Of a stretch of DNA of 12,581 bases, positions 7,145-12,581 are shown one piece after another; position 1 is the first letter of the stretch, and every line of letters begins with the position of its first letter. The stretch spans positions 1-12,581 of the forward strand of contig JAYEIH010000079.1 of the NCBI GenBank assembly GCA_034659995.1, given 5' to 3'. The position numbers were made by a program, and so were the translations under genes. The notes below the pieces were generated by a model, which worked only from the letters and a program-made list of their open reading frames with translations, was not told the DNA's origin and made no database searches. This DNA is from JAYEIH01 sp034659995. GTDB lineage: Archaea > Methanobacteriota_B > Thermococci > Methanofastidiosales > B48-G16.

Positions 7145-7210
7145 ATGTCATACGATTCCCGCAGAGTAATTGGGCAACAGTGGAGGTGTGTAGATGACAG
7201 AGAAAGTTAA
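7145..7210 (+). CDS. Possible 21-residue leaderless upstream ORF (leader peptide)
   Basis: An ATG 26 bases after the TATA centre opens a frame of 21 codons (MSYDSRRVIG...CVDDRES) ending in TAA at 7208-7210. It overlaps the first 17 bases of the GcvT-like gene in another frame. The strong Shine-Dalgarno of the main gene lies inside its codons 13-15. Every other transcription unit here has its start codon at this distance from the TATA box, which suggests the ORF is translated. It could control access to the main start or deliver ribosomes to it. No attenuator-like run of one amino acid is present. Its reality is inference from position only, and the frame could be a chance opening. Confidence 0.35.
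   Translation: MSYDSRRVIGQQWRCVDDRES
7182..7188 (+). promoter_or_regulatory. Strong Shine-Dalgarno of the GcvT-like gene
   Basis: GGAGGTG, five bases before the ATG at 7194. It is the best match to the 16S rRNA 3' end found in this window and fixes the start codon. The leaderless genes around it lack such a site. Confidence 0.8.
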
Positions 7211-8402
7211 ACCCACAACATTGGGGAAAGCATACAAACACTCGGTAAAAAGATGGCAAAACTTTTACGGGTATAAGATGCCCGTCGCCTTTAGCACTCC
7301 GGCGAATGAGGTTTTAGAAGCCCTTAGAAATGTGGTCATGTTTGATATTTCAGATATGTTATACGTAGTTGTAACGGGAAAAAATGTGCTAAAATTTACC
7401 CATAAATTGCAAATAAGAAATTTCAAAGATATAAACAAAATATCCTCACAAAAAAGTTCGGGAAGAAAAATGTGCGGCAAATCGAAGTATACATTTTTCA
7501 TGAAAAATGGGTTTGTAAAGGAAGACGGCATGCTGGGATTTTATGATGGAAAATTAATAATCACAACGAATGTCTGTCTCAGAAACGAGATGCTTAATAC
7601 CTACAATCAACTTGCCGATGAGATAGAGGGTGTGGAGATTGCAAACTGTACGGATAGTATATCGGCTATTTCCGTGCAGGGCCGTAACCTGGAGAAGATA
7701 CTGACAAAGCTATTTGATATGGAATTAGACTCCTTTGCCTTTACCGATACCAAAATAAGGGGAATAAAAAATAATCCGATCAAGGGTAACGTTAACGGAG
7801 AGATCAGAACAGTATTCGGAAAGCCGCTGGTGTTCAAACTTAGTTACGGTCTTAACGGAGTTGAGATCGTGACAGACAAAAGAGACGGTCCTCGGTTATG
7901 GAATCATTTGTTACAGTTAGGAGTAAAACCAAGTGCACAGGTTGCACGGGATCTATTGAGAATGATAAAAGGATACCCATTGAGCGATAAAGATTTTGGT
8001 CTTAATGAAAAGAAAACACCTTACGAACTGGGATACGGGCACCTTGTTGAAAACACAGAGTGCCTTGGGTATAAAAATCCTAAGAGAAGAGAAATATACA
8101 AACGGATATGCTTTGTAATAGGAGGCGGTACAGGACCTTTGCCCAGACGGGGATATAAATTCTATGACAAAAAAGGTAATGAACTGGGATATGTAACATC
8201 CGGAGGTATAACTCCCCTACCAGATCATGAAAAGGAAAGCCTTCCTATCCGTAAGAAACGTATCGGAATAGGGTATGTGAAGGAAGGGTATGAGAGTTAT
8301 GGAAATAAGTTGTATGTGGATATCAGAGGGAAAAAATACGAAACAGAAATTAAAAAACCTCCACTGATAAAAGATAAAGATCTAAAAAAATTAAATGTGT
8401 GA
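7194..8402 (+). CDS. GcvT-fold (aminomethyltransferase-like) protein, divergent active site
   Basis: The 402-residue protein follows the glycine-cleavage T-protein plan along its length. YGYKMPVAF is near 25-33, ARDLLRMIKGYPLSDKDF at 251-268, TPYELGYG at 275-282, and the C-terminal barrel block RRGYKFYDKKGNELGYVTSGG at 318-338 is followed by IGIGYV. This class of protein moves one-carbon or methyl groups to tetrahydrofolate or a related pterin. Two signatures are altered: the Asp-Asp pair of the catalytic loop aligns with K109-E110 (GFVKED), and the RTGYTGE block is reduced to LSYGLNGVE (216-224). No glycine cleavage P, H or L gene is nearby. I therefore infer a folate/pterin-dependent methyl or demethylation enzyme rather than true GcvT; the substrate is unknown. 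The ATG is fixed by a Shine-Dalgarno at 7182-7188. Confidence 0.82.
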   Translation: MTEKVKPTTLGKAYKHSVKRWQNFYGYKMPVAFSTPANEVLEALRNVVMFDISDMLYVVVTGKNVLKFTHKLQIRNFKDINKISSQKSSGRKMCGKSKYTFFMKNGFVKEDGMLGFYDGKLIITTNVCLRNEMLNTYNQLADEIEGVEIANCTDSISAISVQGRNLEKILTKLFDMELDSFAFTDTKIRGIKNNPIKGNVNGEIRTVFGKPLVFKLSYGLNGVEIVTDKRDGPRLWNHLLQLGVKPSAQVARDLLRMIKGYPLSDKDFGLNEKKTPYELGYGHLVENTECLGYKNPKRREIYKRICFVIGGGTGPLPRRGYKFYDKKGNELGYVTSGGITPLPDHEKESLPIRKKRIGIGYVKEGYESYGNKLYVDIRGKKYETEIKKPPLIKDKDLKKLNV

Positions 8403-8428
8403 AACGAAGGAGGATAAAGCACAGCAAA

Positions 8429-8437
8429 ATATATAAA
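8429..8437 (+). promoter_or_regulatory. TATA element of the stalk surface-protein gene
   Basis: ATATATAAA is centred 28 bases before the ATG at 8461. A GGAGG at about 8408-8412 lies upstream of this TATA box and is too far from the ATG to serve it. Confidence 0.6.
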
Positions 8438-8460
8438 GAAAAGAAGACAATAGTACTCAT

Positions 8461-9135
8461 ATGAGATCCATAAAAATCCTCTTCGGATTGTTCTTTCTTA
8501 CATCTGTGCTTTTAACCTCGGTATGTGGATCATGGGTCGATGTATGGTTGAAGGAGGGAAAATGTGGGGATACAACGTTTTACTCCGGTGACACGGTCTA
8601 TTTTTACTTTCAATCGAAAAGAAGTTGTAATGCAACGGTGACGCTGGAAACTCCTTGGAGAGATAAGGTTTTGATGGAAGAAACTGAGTTAAACGCCTGT
8701 AAAGTTCACCGTTTACACTACGATATCGGTGAGGGGGTAACACGATCGGACTGGTGGACGATACTAGTAGAGGCCAGAGACGGTGAGGGGTATGAAACAG
8801 AGGCCGAGTGCACATTCTATGTGCCCGTAAAAAAGGAAACACCGCCCCCGACACCAACGCAAGCTCCTACCGCGACACCTACAACTCAAGCCCCTAGCAC
8901 GATCCCTGCAACGCAGCCCTCCACCACCCTACCCGCAACGCAGGCTCCTACTACCGCACCACCAAGCACTGCCGCTCCAACAACACAACCCCCGACAACG
9001 GAACCGTTAAAGACGTATCCTGCAGTACGCACTGCTCCCGCACCCACAGATTATACACCACTGATCTACGCGGGGATTCTGGCAGCGATAATTATATCTC
9101 TCATGGTCGTTCTTGTAATGACAAAGAAACACTGA
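8461..9135 (+). CDS. Secreted, membrane-anchored surface protein with Thr/Pro-rich stalk
   Basis: The 224-residue protein has three parts. First comes a signal peptide (about 1-23, MRSIKILFGLFFLTSVLLTS, cleavage probably near C22-G23-S24). An extracellular domain of about 100 residues follows, with four cysteines (35, 56, 80, 117) that could form two disulfides, and a YSGDTVYFYFQS segment typical of an Ig-like beta fold. Last is a stalk of TQAPTT/TQPPTT units (about 127-182) before a membrane helix (about 201-220) and a KKH end facing the cytoplasm. Stalks of this composition are usually O-glycosylated and hold a domain away from the membrane. I do not recognise the head domain. C22 lacks a good lipobox, so cleavage by signal peptidase I is more likely than lipidation. 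Adhesion or substrate binding at the cell surface is possible but unsupported. Confidence 0.8.
   Translation: MRSIKILFGLFFLTSVLLTSVCGSWVDVWLKEGKCGDTTFYSGDTVYFYFQSKRSCNATVTLETPWRDKVLMEETELNACKVHRLHYDIGEGVTRSDWWTILVEARDGEGYETEAECTFYVPVKKETPPPTPTQAPTATPTTQAPSTIPATQPSTTLPATQAPTTAPPSTAAPTTQPPTTEPLKTYPAVRTAPAPTDYTPLIYAGILAAIIISLMVVLVMTKKH
8838..9006 (+). repeat. Imperfect Thr/Pro-coding low-complexity repeat
   Basis: Degenerate copies of a short unit coding for T-Q-A/P-P-T/S-T recur here, for example ACGCAAGCTCCTACC, ACAACTCAAGCCCCTAGC and ACGCAGGCTCCTACT. Codons vary between copies, indicating selection on the protein rather than recent DNA duplication. It encodes the stalk of the surface protein. 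Confidence 0.7.
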
Positions 9136-9150
9136 GCCCCCTATCCTAAC

Positions 9151-9159
9151 CTATATAAA
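9151..9159 (+). promoter_or_regulatory. TATA element of the RPA-associated gene; decides its start
   Basis: CTATATAAA is centred 26-27 bases before the ATG at 9182 but only 17-18 bases before the in-frame GTG at 9173. The GTG would therefore fall upstream of the predicted transcript start, favouring the ATG. Confidence 0.65.
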
Positions 9160-9181
9160 CTCATTTATTGCAGTGATACCA

Positions 9182-9808
9182 ATGGTATGTAGAAAACTAA
9201 GAATTGCGGATATCGTCGAGGGGGAATGGGATGAGGAAGAAAGATCCGCCAAGACCATTTTAGGAGATGTAAATGAAATCAGAGCCCTTGGGACAGTTAT
9301 AAGCAAATTCATATCGGATGATGGAAATTACTCGCATATCATTCTTGATGATGGAACAGAGACTATCAGACTCAAGACCTGGCGGGATGATATGAAAAGG
9401 ATGGAAGAGGTAGAGAAGGGAGATATCATAGACGTTATCGGTAGATTGAACTACTACAATGAAGAGATCTACATATCACCCAAGATCGTGAAAAAGATCT
9501 CATACAACTTCTGGCTTTTGAGACATCTGGAAATAATAGAACTCCTCAAAAATCTTCCCGAAGGAGAAACAGAGCGAAAAGAGGAAGAAACGGAGATTGA
9601 AGAGCCAGAAAATACAGATGAGATCGAGCTCCTGGGCACTGATGAAACAACAAATCGTGTATTTGAGACCCTTAAATCCGAAAAAATGAGTAGGGAAGAG
9701 ATTGTTGAAAAAACATCGCTGGATGAGATAGATGTTGAGTTGGCACTGAGGGAGCTCCTCGATGAGCAAAAAATAAAAGAAAAAGATGGAAATTTTACGG
9801 CAGTGTAG
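9182..9808 (+). CDS. RPA-associated OB-fold protein (RPA32-like, euryarchaeal)
   Basis: The 208-residue protein has an OB-fold of the single-strand DNA binding type at about 33-105: a LGTVISKF strand, the HIILDDGTETIRLKTW strand pair, GDIIDVIGRLNYYNEEIYISP. A very acidic linker follows (about 126-155) and then a winged-helix-like C-terminus (about 157-207: VFETLKSEKMSREEIVEKTSLD...LLDEQKIKEKDG). This is the layout of eukaryotic RPA32 and of the euryarchaeal proteins that accompany RPA. It probably works with a replication protein A large subunit, encoded elsewhere, in replication or repair. The ATG at 9182 is preferred over a GTG at 9173 because of the promoter position. It ends with TAG, followed two codons later by an in-frame TGA, and its last 14 bases overlap the opposing lipoprotein frame. 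Confidence 0.82.
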   Translation: MVCRKLRIADIVEGEWDEEERSAKTILGDVNEIRALGTVISKFISDDGNYSHIILDDGTETIRLKTWRDDMKRMEEVEKGDIIDVIGRLNYYNEEIYISPKIVKKISYNFWLLRHLEIIELLKNLPEGETERKEEETEIEEPENTDEIELLGTDETTNRVFETLKSEKMSREEIVEKTSLDEIDVELALRELLDEQKIKEKDGNFTAV

Positions 9809-10486
9809 CTGAGTTGAGAATTATTGAGACCCTGTCTTTATGCTCCAGTTCATCGCTGAAATACGTTTTAACGGTATAATCTGCTTTGACCATGCCTATG
9901 TCTCCGTACCATGCGTATCCGTCCTCCACCCATTTGTAGATTTTCCATGTTTCTCCTGTATTATAATTTACCTCATACGTCATGGTAAACTTTACCTTTG
10001 CGCATTTGTACGTTTCTCCTCCTGCTTCTATCTCTTCAAAATCCTCTACGTATATTTCTCGCTTGTAGGTGCCTCTCCCCGATATCTTGGTGGTTATATA
10101 CGCCGCATGGGTGTATACATTTGGGTCCTGCTTTTTACATGTGAATTCTGTGTAAAAAGAACCGGCTTTTTCCCTTGAAATTCCCTTTACAAGGGGGTAA
10201 ACGCTTGGAAGCGCAGGGGAGTATGTGTAATCTATTGTATAATCTATACAGCACCATCCTACACCCTCTTGCCCCGCATGTATCTCTTTTAACGCGTTGC
10301 CATTGTAAGAAAATGTGTAGTCATCCTGGTGGCCGAGCTCATCTTCATCACCATTCGGTGGAAGTGCACAGAGAATGTTTCCCCATACGAACCAACTCGA
10401 TCTCTTTTCTTCACTCTACTTGGTTTTGTACACAGTTGTCCCCCACTCATTCCCCTCAACGGTGAAGTAATACGTCAAAACACTCT
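9795..10486 (-). pseudogene. Disconnected C-terminal part of the secreted lipoprotein
   Basis: Reading the minus strand, a protein-like frame runs from just after the upstream stop (PVESVLTYYFTVEGNEWG...) to a TAA at 9795-9797, interrupted once by a TAG at 10416-10418. The 206 codons after the TAG hold no ATG until near the end, so they are not an independent gene. The sequence is beta-rich and Trp/Tyr-rich, with cysteines (WGNILCALPP, GWCCIDYT, TYKCAKVKF) and an ending GYAWYGDIGMVKADYTV, reminiscent of LolA/DUF3108-like outer-surface domains; that family link is tentative. It is one frame away from the lipoprotein N-terminus at 10487-11008. Removing one copy of the 5-base duplication at 10495-10504 would join them into one protein of about 402 residues with a single TAG inside. 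Confidence 0.7.
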
Positions 10487-11008
10487 CTACGGGCAGGTCA
10501 GGTCCTCTATATTATCTTTTTCCTTCGGAATGGCTGTGGGTTTAGCTGTAGTTGGGGCTGGAGTTGTTGTCGGCGGTTGGGTGGTGGGCGGCTGTGTTTC
10601 TGGCGGCTGCACAACAATTGTCTTTGTTATATTTCCAGCCTTTATCTCTATATTTCCTTCTGAAGCTATATCAAACTGAAATACCACTGTCTTTGAACTT
10701 TTACCATCTAATTCTATATTTTTCGTCTTCGACGTTTCGCCCACTGTCACAAGAACTGTGTAGCTTCCCGAAGTATCTCCCGTATTTCGCACATCTGCAA
10801 GTATACTCAGTGTATCACCTGTCTTTGGAGTCTCAGGAGATACGCGCAGCTCGGCGATCTCAAACTGAGCGGGTGATGGGGTTGTCGTCGGTGCTGACGT
10901 AGTAATCGGAGCCTGCGTTGTGGACGGAGAGGATGTACTCACACATCCGGCAAAGAGCAACGATATCAGTGCAATTCCAATAATTTTTCCCATAGCAATT
11001 TTCTTCAT
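10487..11008 (-). CDS. Lipoprotein N-terminal part with CARDB-like domain (truncated by frameshift)
   Basis: The 173-codon frame starts with a lipoprotein signal: MKKIAMGKIIGIALISL, then lipobox LFAG-C with C22 as the lipidated residue. A Thr/Pro/Ser spacer follows (23-47). An Ig-like CARDB-type domain (about 49-133: FEIAELRVSPETPKTGDTLSI...VRNTGDTSG) and a second TQPPTT-type linker (134-160) come next. It then ends abruptly at IEDLTCP and a TAG. The abrupt end after a linker, and the coding-quality sequence that continues in another frame, show that this is the front part of a longer surface lipoprotein. The product may still be made and anchored as a short form. The promoter lies in the 77-base divergent region shared with fumarase; the ATG 28 bases from the TATA centre is preferred over the internal M6. 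Confidence 0.75.
   Translation of the reverse strand: MKKIAMGKIIGIALISLLFAGCVSTSSPSTTQAPITTSAPTTTPSPAQFEIAELRVSPETPKTGDTLSILADVRNTGDTSGSYTVLVTVGETSKTKNIELDGKSSKTVVFQFDIASEGNIEIKAGNITKTIVVQPPETQPPTTQPPTTTPAPTTAKPTAIPKEKDNIEDLTCP
10495..10504. repeat. 5-bp tandem duplication (AGGTC x2) at the frameshift point
   Basis: AGGTCAGGTC on the plus strand (GACCTGACCT in coding sense). Deleting one unit restores a continuous frame, changing ...IEDLTCP-stop into ...IEDLPVESVLTYY. It is the most economical explanation for the break in the lipoprotein gene. Confidence 0.7.
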
Positions 11009-11032
11009 ATTGATTATAATGCTTTTTAGCTT

Positions 11033-11039
11033 CTTATAG
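11033..11039 (-). promoter_or_regulatory. TATA element of the lipoprotein gene
   Basis: CTATAAG on the minus strand is centred 28 bases before the ATG at 11008. An A-rich stretch nearer the gene (TAAAAAG) is too close to be the main element. Confidence 0.5.
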
Positions 11040-11050
11040 TTTTCGGTTAT

Positions 11051-11063
11051 GAAAAGGTTTTAA
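11051..11063 (+). promoter_or_regulatory. BRE/TATA promoter of the fumarase operon
   Basis: GAAAAG followed by GTTTTAA, centred 26 bases before the ATG at 11086, the leaderless distance. It lies back to back with the lipoprotein promoter. Confidence 0.65.
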
Positions 11064-11085
11064 CTCCCCAGTACATATCTCTTAT

Positions 11086-11895
11086 ATGCTCACACGCAAC
11101 GAGTTCAGAACAAAGGGTATCAAACTTTTTAAAGAAGCTGCCACTACCATTCCTAATGAGATCAAGAAACGTATAAAATCAGCATACCAATCAGAGTCCA
11201 AAGAGATTGCAAAAATGCAATTGAAGAACATTTTAGACAATATAGAATTAGCAGAGAATTTGGAGCGTCCCCTTTGCCAGGACACTGGTATTCCTATCTT
11301 TTTTATCGAAACTGGAAAGAAAATAAACTTTAAAGCTATGGAAAAAGGATTAATTGATGCTATTGTTGAGGCAACAGAGACAGTTCCCCTGAGACCCAAT
11401 GTTGTCCATCCTTTAACACGAAGGAATACAGGAAACACCGGGGACCACGTCCCTATATTTCATTATGATTTCATAGATGAGAATGTTCTTAGAATAACAT
11501 TATTGATGAAGGGTGCAGGATCGGAGAATATGAGCCGGATGCAAATGATGAATCCCTCCGATAATATGAAGGATATAACCAGCTTTATTGTGGAGACGGT
11601 AAGGAGAGCAGGAGGCAATCCGTGTCCACCAACTATCGTCGGCGTTGGAATCGGGGGAAGCGCGGATTATGCACCTTTGTTGGCCAAAAAGGCACTGTTA
11701 AAGGAAGAAAACTCAAAAATAGAAGAGGAGATCCTTAAAAAGATCAATGGGCTTGGTATTGGGCCCATGGGATTGGGTGGAAAAACAACCTCTCTAAAGG
11801 TCTCCATAAAAACGGCAAGCTGTCATACGGCCTCTCTTCCTGTGGCGGTAAATCTTCAGTGCTGGGCTCATCGCGTAGCGAGTGTGGTGCTGTGA
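11086..11895 (+). CDS. fumA: Class I fumarate hydratase, alpha subunit
   Basis: The 269-residue protein is the N-terminal-domain subunit of the iron-sulfur fumarase / L-tartrate dehydratase family. Key blocks are RPLCQDTGIPIFF (C64), the RPNVVHPLTR loop (103-112), GDHVPIFHY (119-127), KGAGSENMSRMQM (142-154), GGNPCPPTIVGVGIGG (C180), and SCHTASLPVAVNLQCWAHR with C246 and C259. C64, C180 and one of the last two are expected to hold the 4Fe-4S cluster. With the beta subunit it interconverts fumarate and malate in the partial or full citric acid cycle; tartrate dehydratase activity is the main alternative. The ATG start is leaderless relative to the TATA box. The stop overlaps the beta-subunit start as GTGA, as expected for a two-subunit enzyme. 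Confidence 0.92.
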   Translation: MLTRNEFRTKGIKLFKEAATTIPNEIKKRIKSAYQSESKEIAKMQLKNILDNIELAENLERPLCQDTGIPIFFIETGKKINFKAMEKGLIDAIVEATETVPLRPNVVHPLTRRNTGNTGDHVPIFHYDFIDENVLRITLLMKGAGSENMSRMQMMNPSDNMKDITSFIVETVRRAGGNPCPPTIVGVGIGGSADYAPLLAKKALLKEENSKIEEEILKKINGLGIGPMGLGGKTTSLKVSIKTASCHTASLPVAVNLQCWAHRVASVVL

Positions 11896-12401
11896 TCCTG
11901 AAACCACCTCTTACAGAGAAAGCAATCGATTCAGTTCAGCTCGGTGATTCTGTTTATATAACGGGGAAGATATATACGTTAAGGGATGAAGCCCATAAAA
12001 GAGCGCTGAATGAAGGATTACCAGAGGATATCGACCTAAGAAGAGAGATCATCTTTCACTGCGGACCGCTCATAAGGGATAAAAAACTCATAGCCGCAGG
12101 TCCCACAACTTCCTCGCGGATGAACGGTATGGAATGCGAGTTTATAGAGCGGTTCAATATTGCGGGAATAATTGGTAAAGGGGGGATGGATAAATCCGTT
12201 TTACAGTGCATGGCTAAGAACAAAACGGTGTATCTCTCAATGACGGGGGGCTGCGCACTCCTTCCTGTAAAAACCGCGCAGCTCGTAGGAAGTTACTGGA
12301 ACGAACTTGGCATGCCTGAGGCACTCTGGGTATTTGAGTGCACGAAGTTCGGACCGCTTACGGTCTCAATGATTAACGGAGAGAGTCTCTATGAAAAATA
12401 A
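11892..12401 (+). CDS. fumB: Class I fumarate hydratase, beta subunit
   Basis: The 169-residue protein (from the GTG at 11892) is the C-terminal-domain partner of fumarase. Blocks in order are ITGKIYTLRDEAHKR (23-37), FHCGPL (55-60), AAGPTTSSRMN (68-78), IGKGGMD (94-100), TGGCALLP (118-125) and a late FGPLTV (153-158). These residues form the substrate-binding swivelling domain. The frame is open from a GTG at 11859, but starting there would add 11 residues unrelated to the family (LGSSRSECGAV). The GTG at 11892 gives MILKPPLTEKAI, the normal start, and overlaps the alpha stop by GTGA. A weak GGTG precedes it, so translation probably depends on coupling. It ends 5 bases before the stop of the convergent DUF3160 gene. 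Confidence 0.92.
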   Translation: MILKPPLTEKAIDSVQLGDSVYITGKIYTLRDEAHKRALNEGLPEDIDLRREIIFHCGPLIRDKKLIAAGPTTSSRMNGMECEFIERFNIAGIIGKGGMDKSVLQCMAKNKTVYLSMTGGCALLPVKTAQLVGSYWNELGMPEALWVFECTKFGPLTVSMINGESLYEK

Positions 12402-12406
12402 AAAAA

Positions 12407-12581
12407 TTAGGAGATGAACTCGTCAGTCCATCGGGGAAGTTCCGGCTTTTCCATCTGCTGCCATTGTTCATCAGTAAGTCTATCGTCCATAGGCTGTTTG
12501 AACTCATAGTACGAGAAGACAGGACCCTCTGTTATGTACGTTCTTTCTTCAACGTTTACAACAGCAAGAACCCTGAATACT
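12407..12581 (-). CDS. C-terminal end of a DUF3160-family protein (5' part outside window)
   Basis: The minus-strand frame enters from the right edge and ends with TAA at 12407-12409, giving 57 residues: VFRVLAVVNVEERTYITEGP, then FSYYEFKQPMDDRLTDEQWQ, ending PRWTDEFIS. This YYEF-QPMDDRLTDE-W ending is what I recall as the end of DUF3160 proteins, which are large, usually exported proteins of unknown function found in archaea and some bacteria. Only the tail is visible, so length, signal peptide and promoter cannot be judged. Five bases (12402-12406), all A, separate it from the fumarase beta stop. Confidence 0.75.
   Translation of the reverse strand, partial: VFRVLAVVNVEERTYITEGPVFSYYEFKQPMDDRLTDEQWQQMEKPELPRWTDEFIS

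Noticed and set aside
7123..7193. A riboswitch (for example glycine-responsive) in the GcvT-like leader
   Set aside because: The predicted leader is only about 49 bases and shows no convincing paired stems; it is too short for the known glycine riboswitch.
8405..8415. GAAGGAGGATAA as a Shine-Dalgarno for the stalk-protein gene
   Set aside because: It is about 50 bases before the ATG and upstream of the TATA box, so it would not be in the transcript. No ORF begins at a suitable distance after it.
9795..9983. A separate 62-residue minus-strand gene starting at the internal ATG (9983)
   Set aside because: Protein-like sequence continues upstream in the same frame for more than 140 codons, so the ATG is an internal methionine of the broken lipoprotein.
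10190..10200. A second frameshift in the lipoprotein at the G5 run
   Set aside because: On recounting, the run has five G (CCCCC in coding sense) and the frame PSVYPLVKGIS is continuous, so only the AGGTC duplication and the TAG remain as lesions.
10175..10679. Open plus-strand frames across 10175-10465 and 10329-10679 that could be read as genes
   Set aside because: Their codons mirror the lipoprotein on the minus strand, for example runs of Gly/Val opposite the Thr/Pro linker. They have no promoter or Shine-Dalgarno, while the minus strand has coherent protein features from 11008 to 9795.
11859..11891. Upstream GTG as the fumarase beta start
   Set aside because: It would overlap the alpha gene by 37 bases and add residues unlike the family. 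The GTG at 11892 gives the usual N-terminus and a GTGA stop/start overlap.
1..12581. CRISPR array, insertion sequence, integrase or toxin-antitoxin system
   Set aside because: I looked for spaced direct repeats, terminal inverted repeats and typical recombinase or toxin motifs. None was found; the only repeats are the Thr/Pro-coding stalks and the 5-bp duplication.

Overview
This window reads as a stretch of archaeal chromosome, most likely from a euryarchaeote. Three things point that way. Nearly every transcription unit has a BRE/TATA element centred about 25-29 bases before its start codon. The tRNA-Glu is of archaeal type with no encoded CCA. Several genes are archaeal in character, including a replication protein A-associated OB-fold protein and a separate-subunit class I fumarase pair. 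I cannot name the genus. Genes are tightly packed, with overlapping convergent 3' ends and short divergent promoter regions.

Layout. Bases 2-136 hold the tail of an unrecognised gene. Next come a phosphoserine-phosphatase-like HAD hydrolase (179-898) and an Lrp/AsnC regulator (943-1398). The regulator meets, tail to tail, an HPr-kinase-like ATPase (2326-1388, minus). That ATPase shares a divergent promoter region with a Wzx-type flippase (2404-3765). An operon of HtpX membrane protease and a thiamine-binding MTH1187-family protein follows (3801-4975), then tRNA-Glu(UUC) (5027-5101). A PepF-like M3 oligoendopeptidase (7064-5277, minus) is divergent from a GcvT-fold protein (7194-8402). The GcvT-fold gene is preceded by a possible 21-codon leaderless upstream ORF. 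A membrane-anchored Thr/Pro-stalk surface protein (8461-9135) and an RPA32-like protein (9182-9808) come next. A secreted lipoprotein gene on the minus strand (11008-9795) is broken by a 5-bp tandem duplication and an internal TAG. The fumarate hydratase alpha and beta subunits (11086-12401) follow, and the window closes with the tail of a DUF3160 protein on the minus strand.

Themes. One group of genes concerns the cell surface and envelope: flippase, HtpX, stalk protein, lipoprotein and DUF3160. The rest are metabolic or housekeeping genes that are mostly transcribed alone. Only htpX/MTH1187 and fumarase alpha/beta look like true operons, each joined by a 4-base start/stop overlap. The GcvT-like gene is the exception to the leaderless rule: it has an untranslated or uORF-bearing leader and a strong Shine-Dalgarno. 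Its protein has also lost signature residues of genuine aminomethyltransferase.

I see no CRISPR array, insertion sequence, integrase or phage module. The items I rate highest are the broken lipoprotein, the unusual leader and divergent active site of the GcvT-like gene, the HprK-like kinase, and the uniform leaderless promoter architecture.
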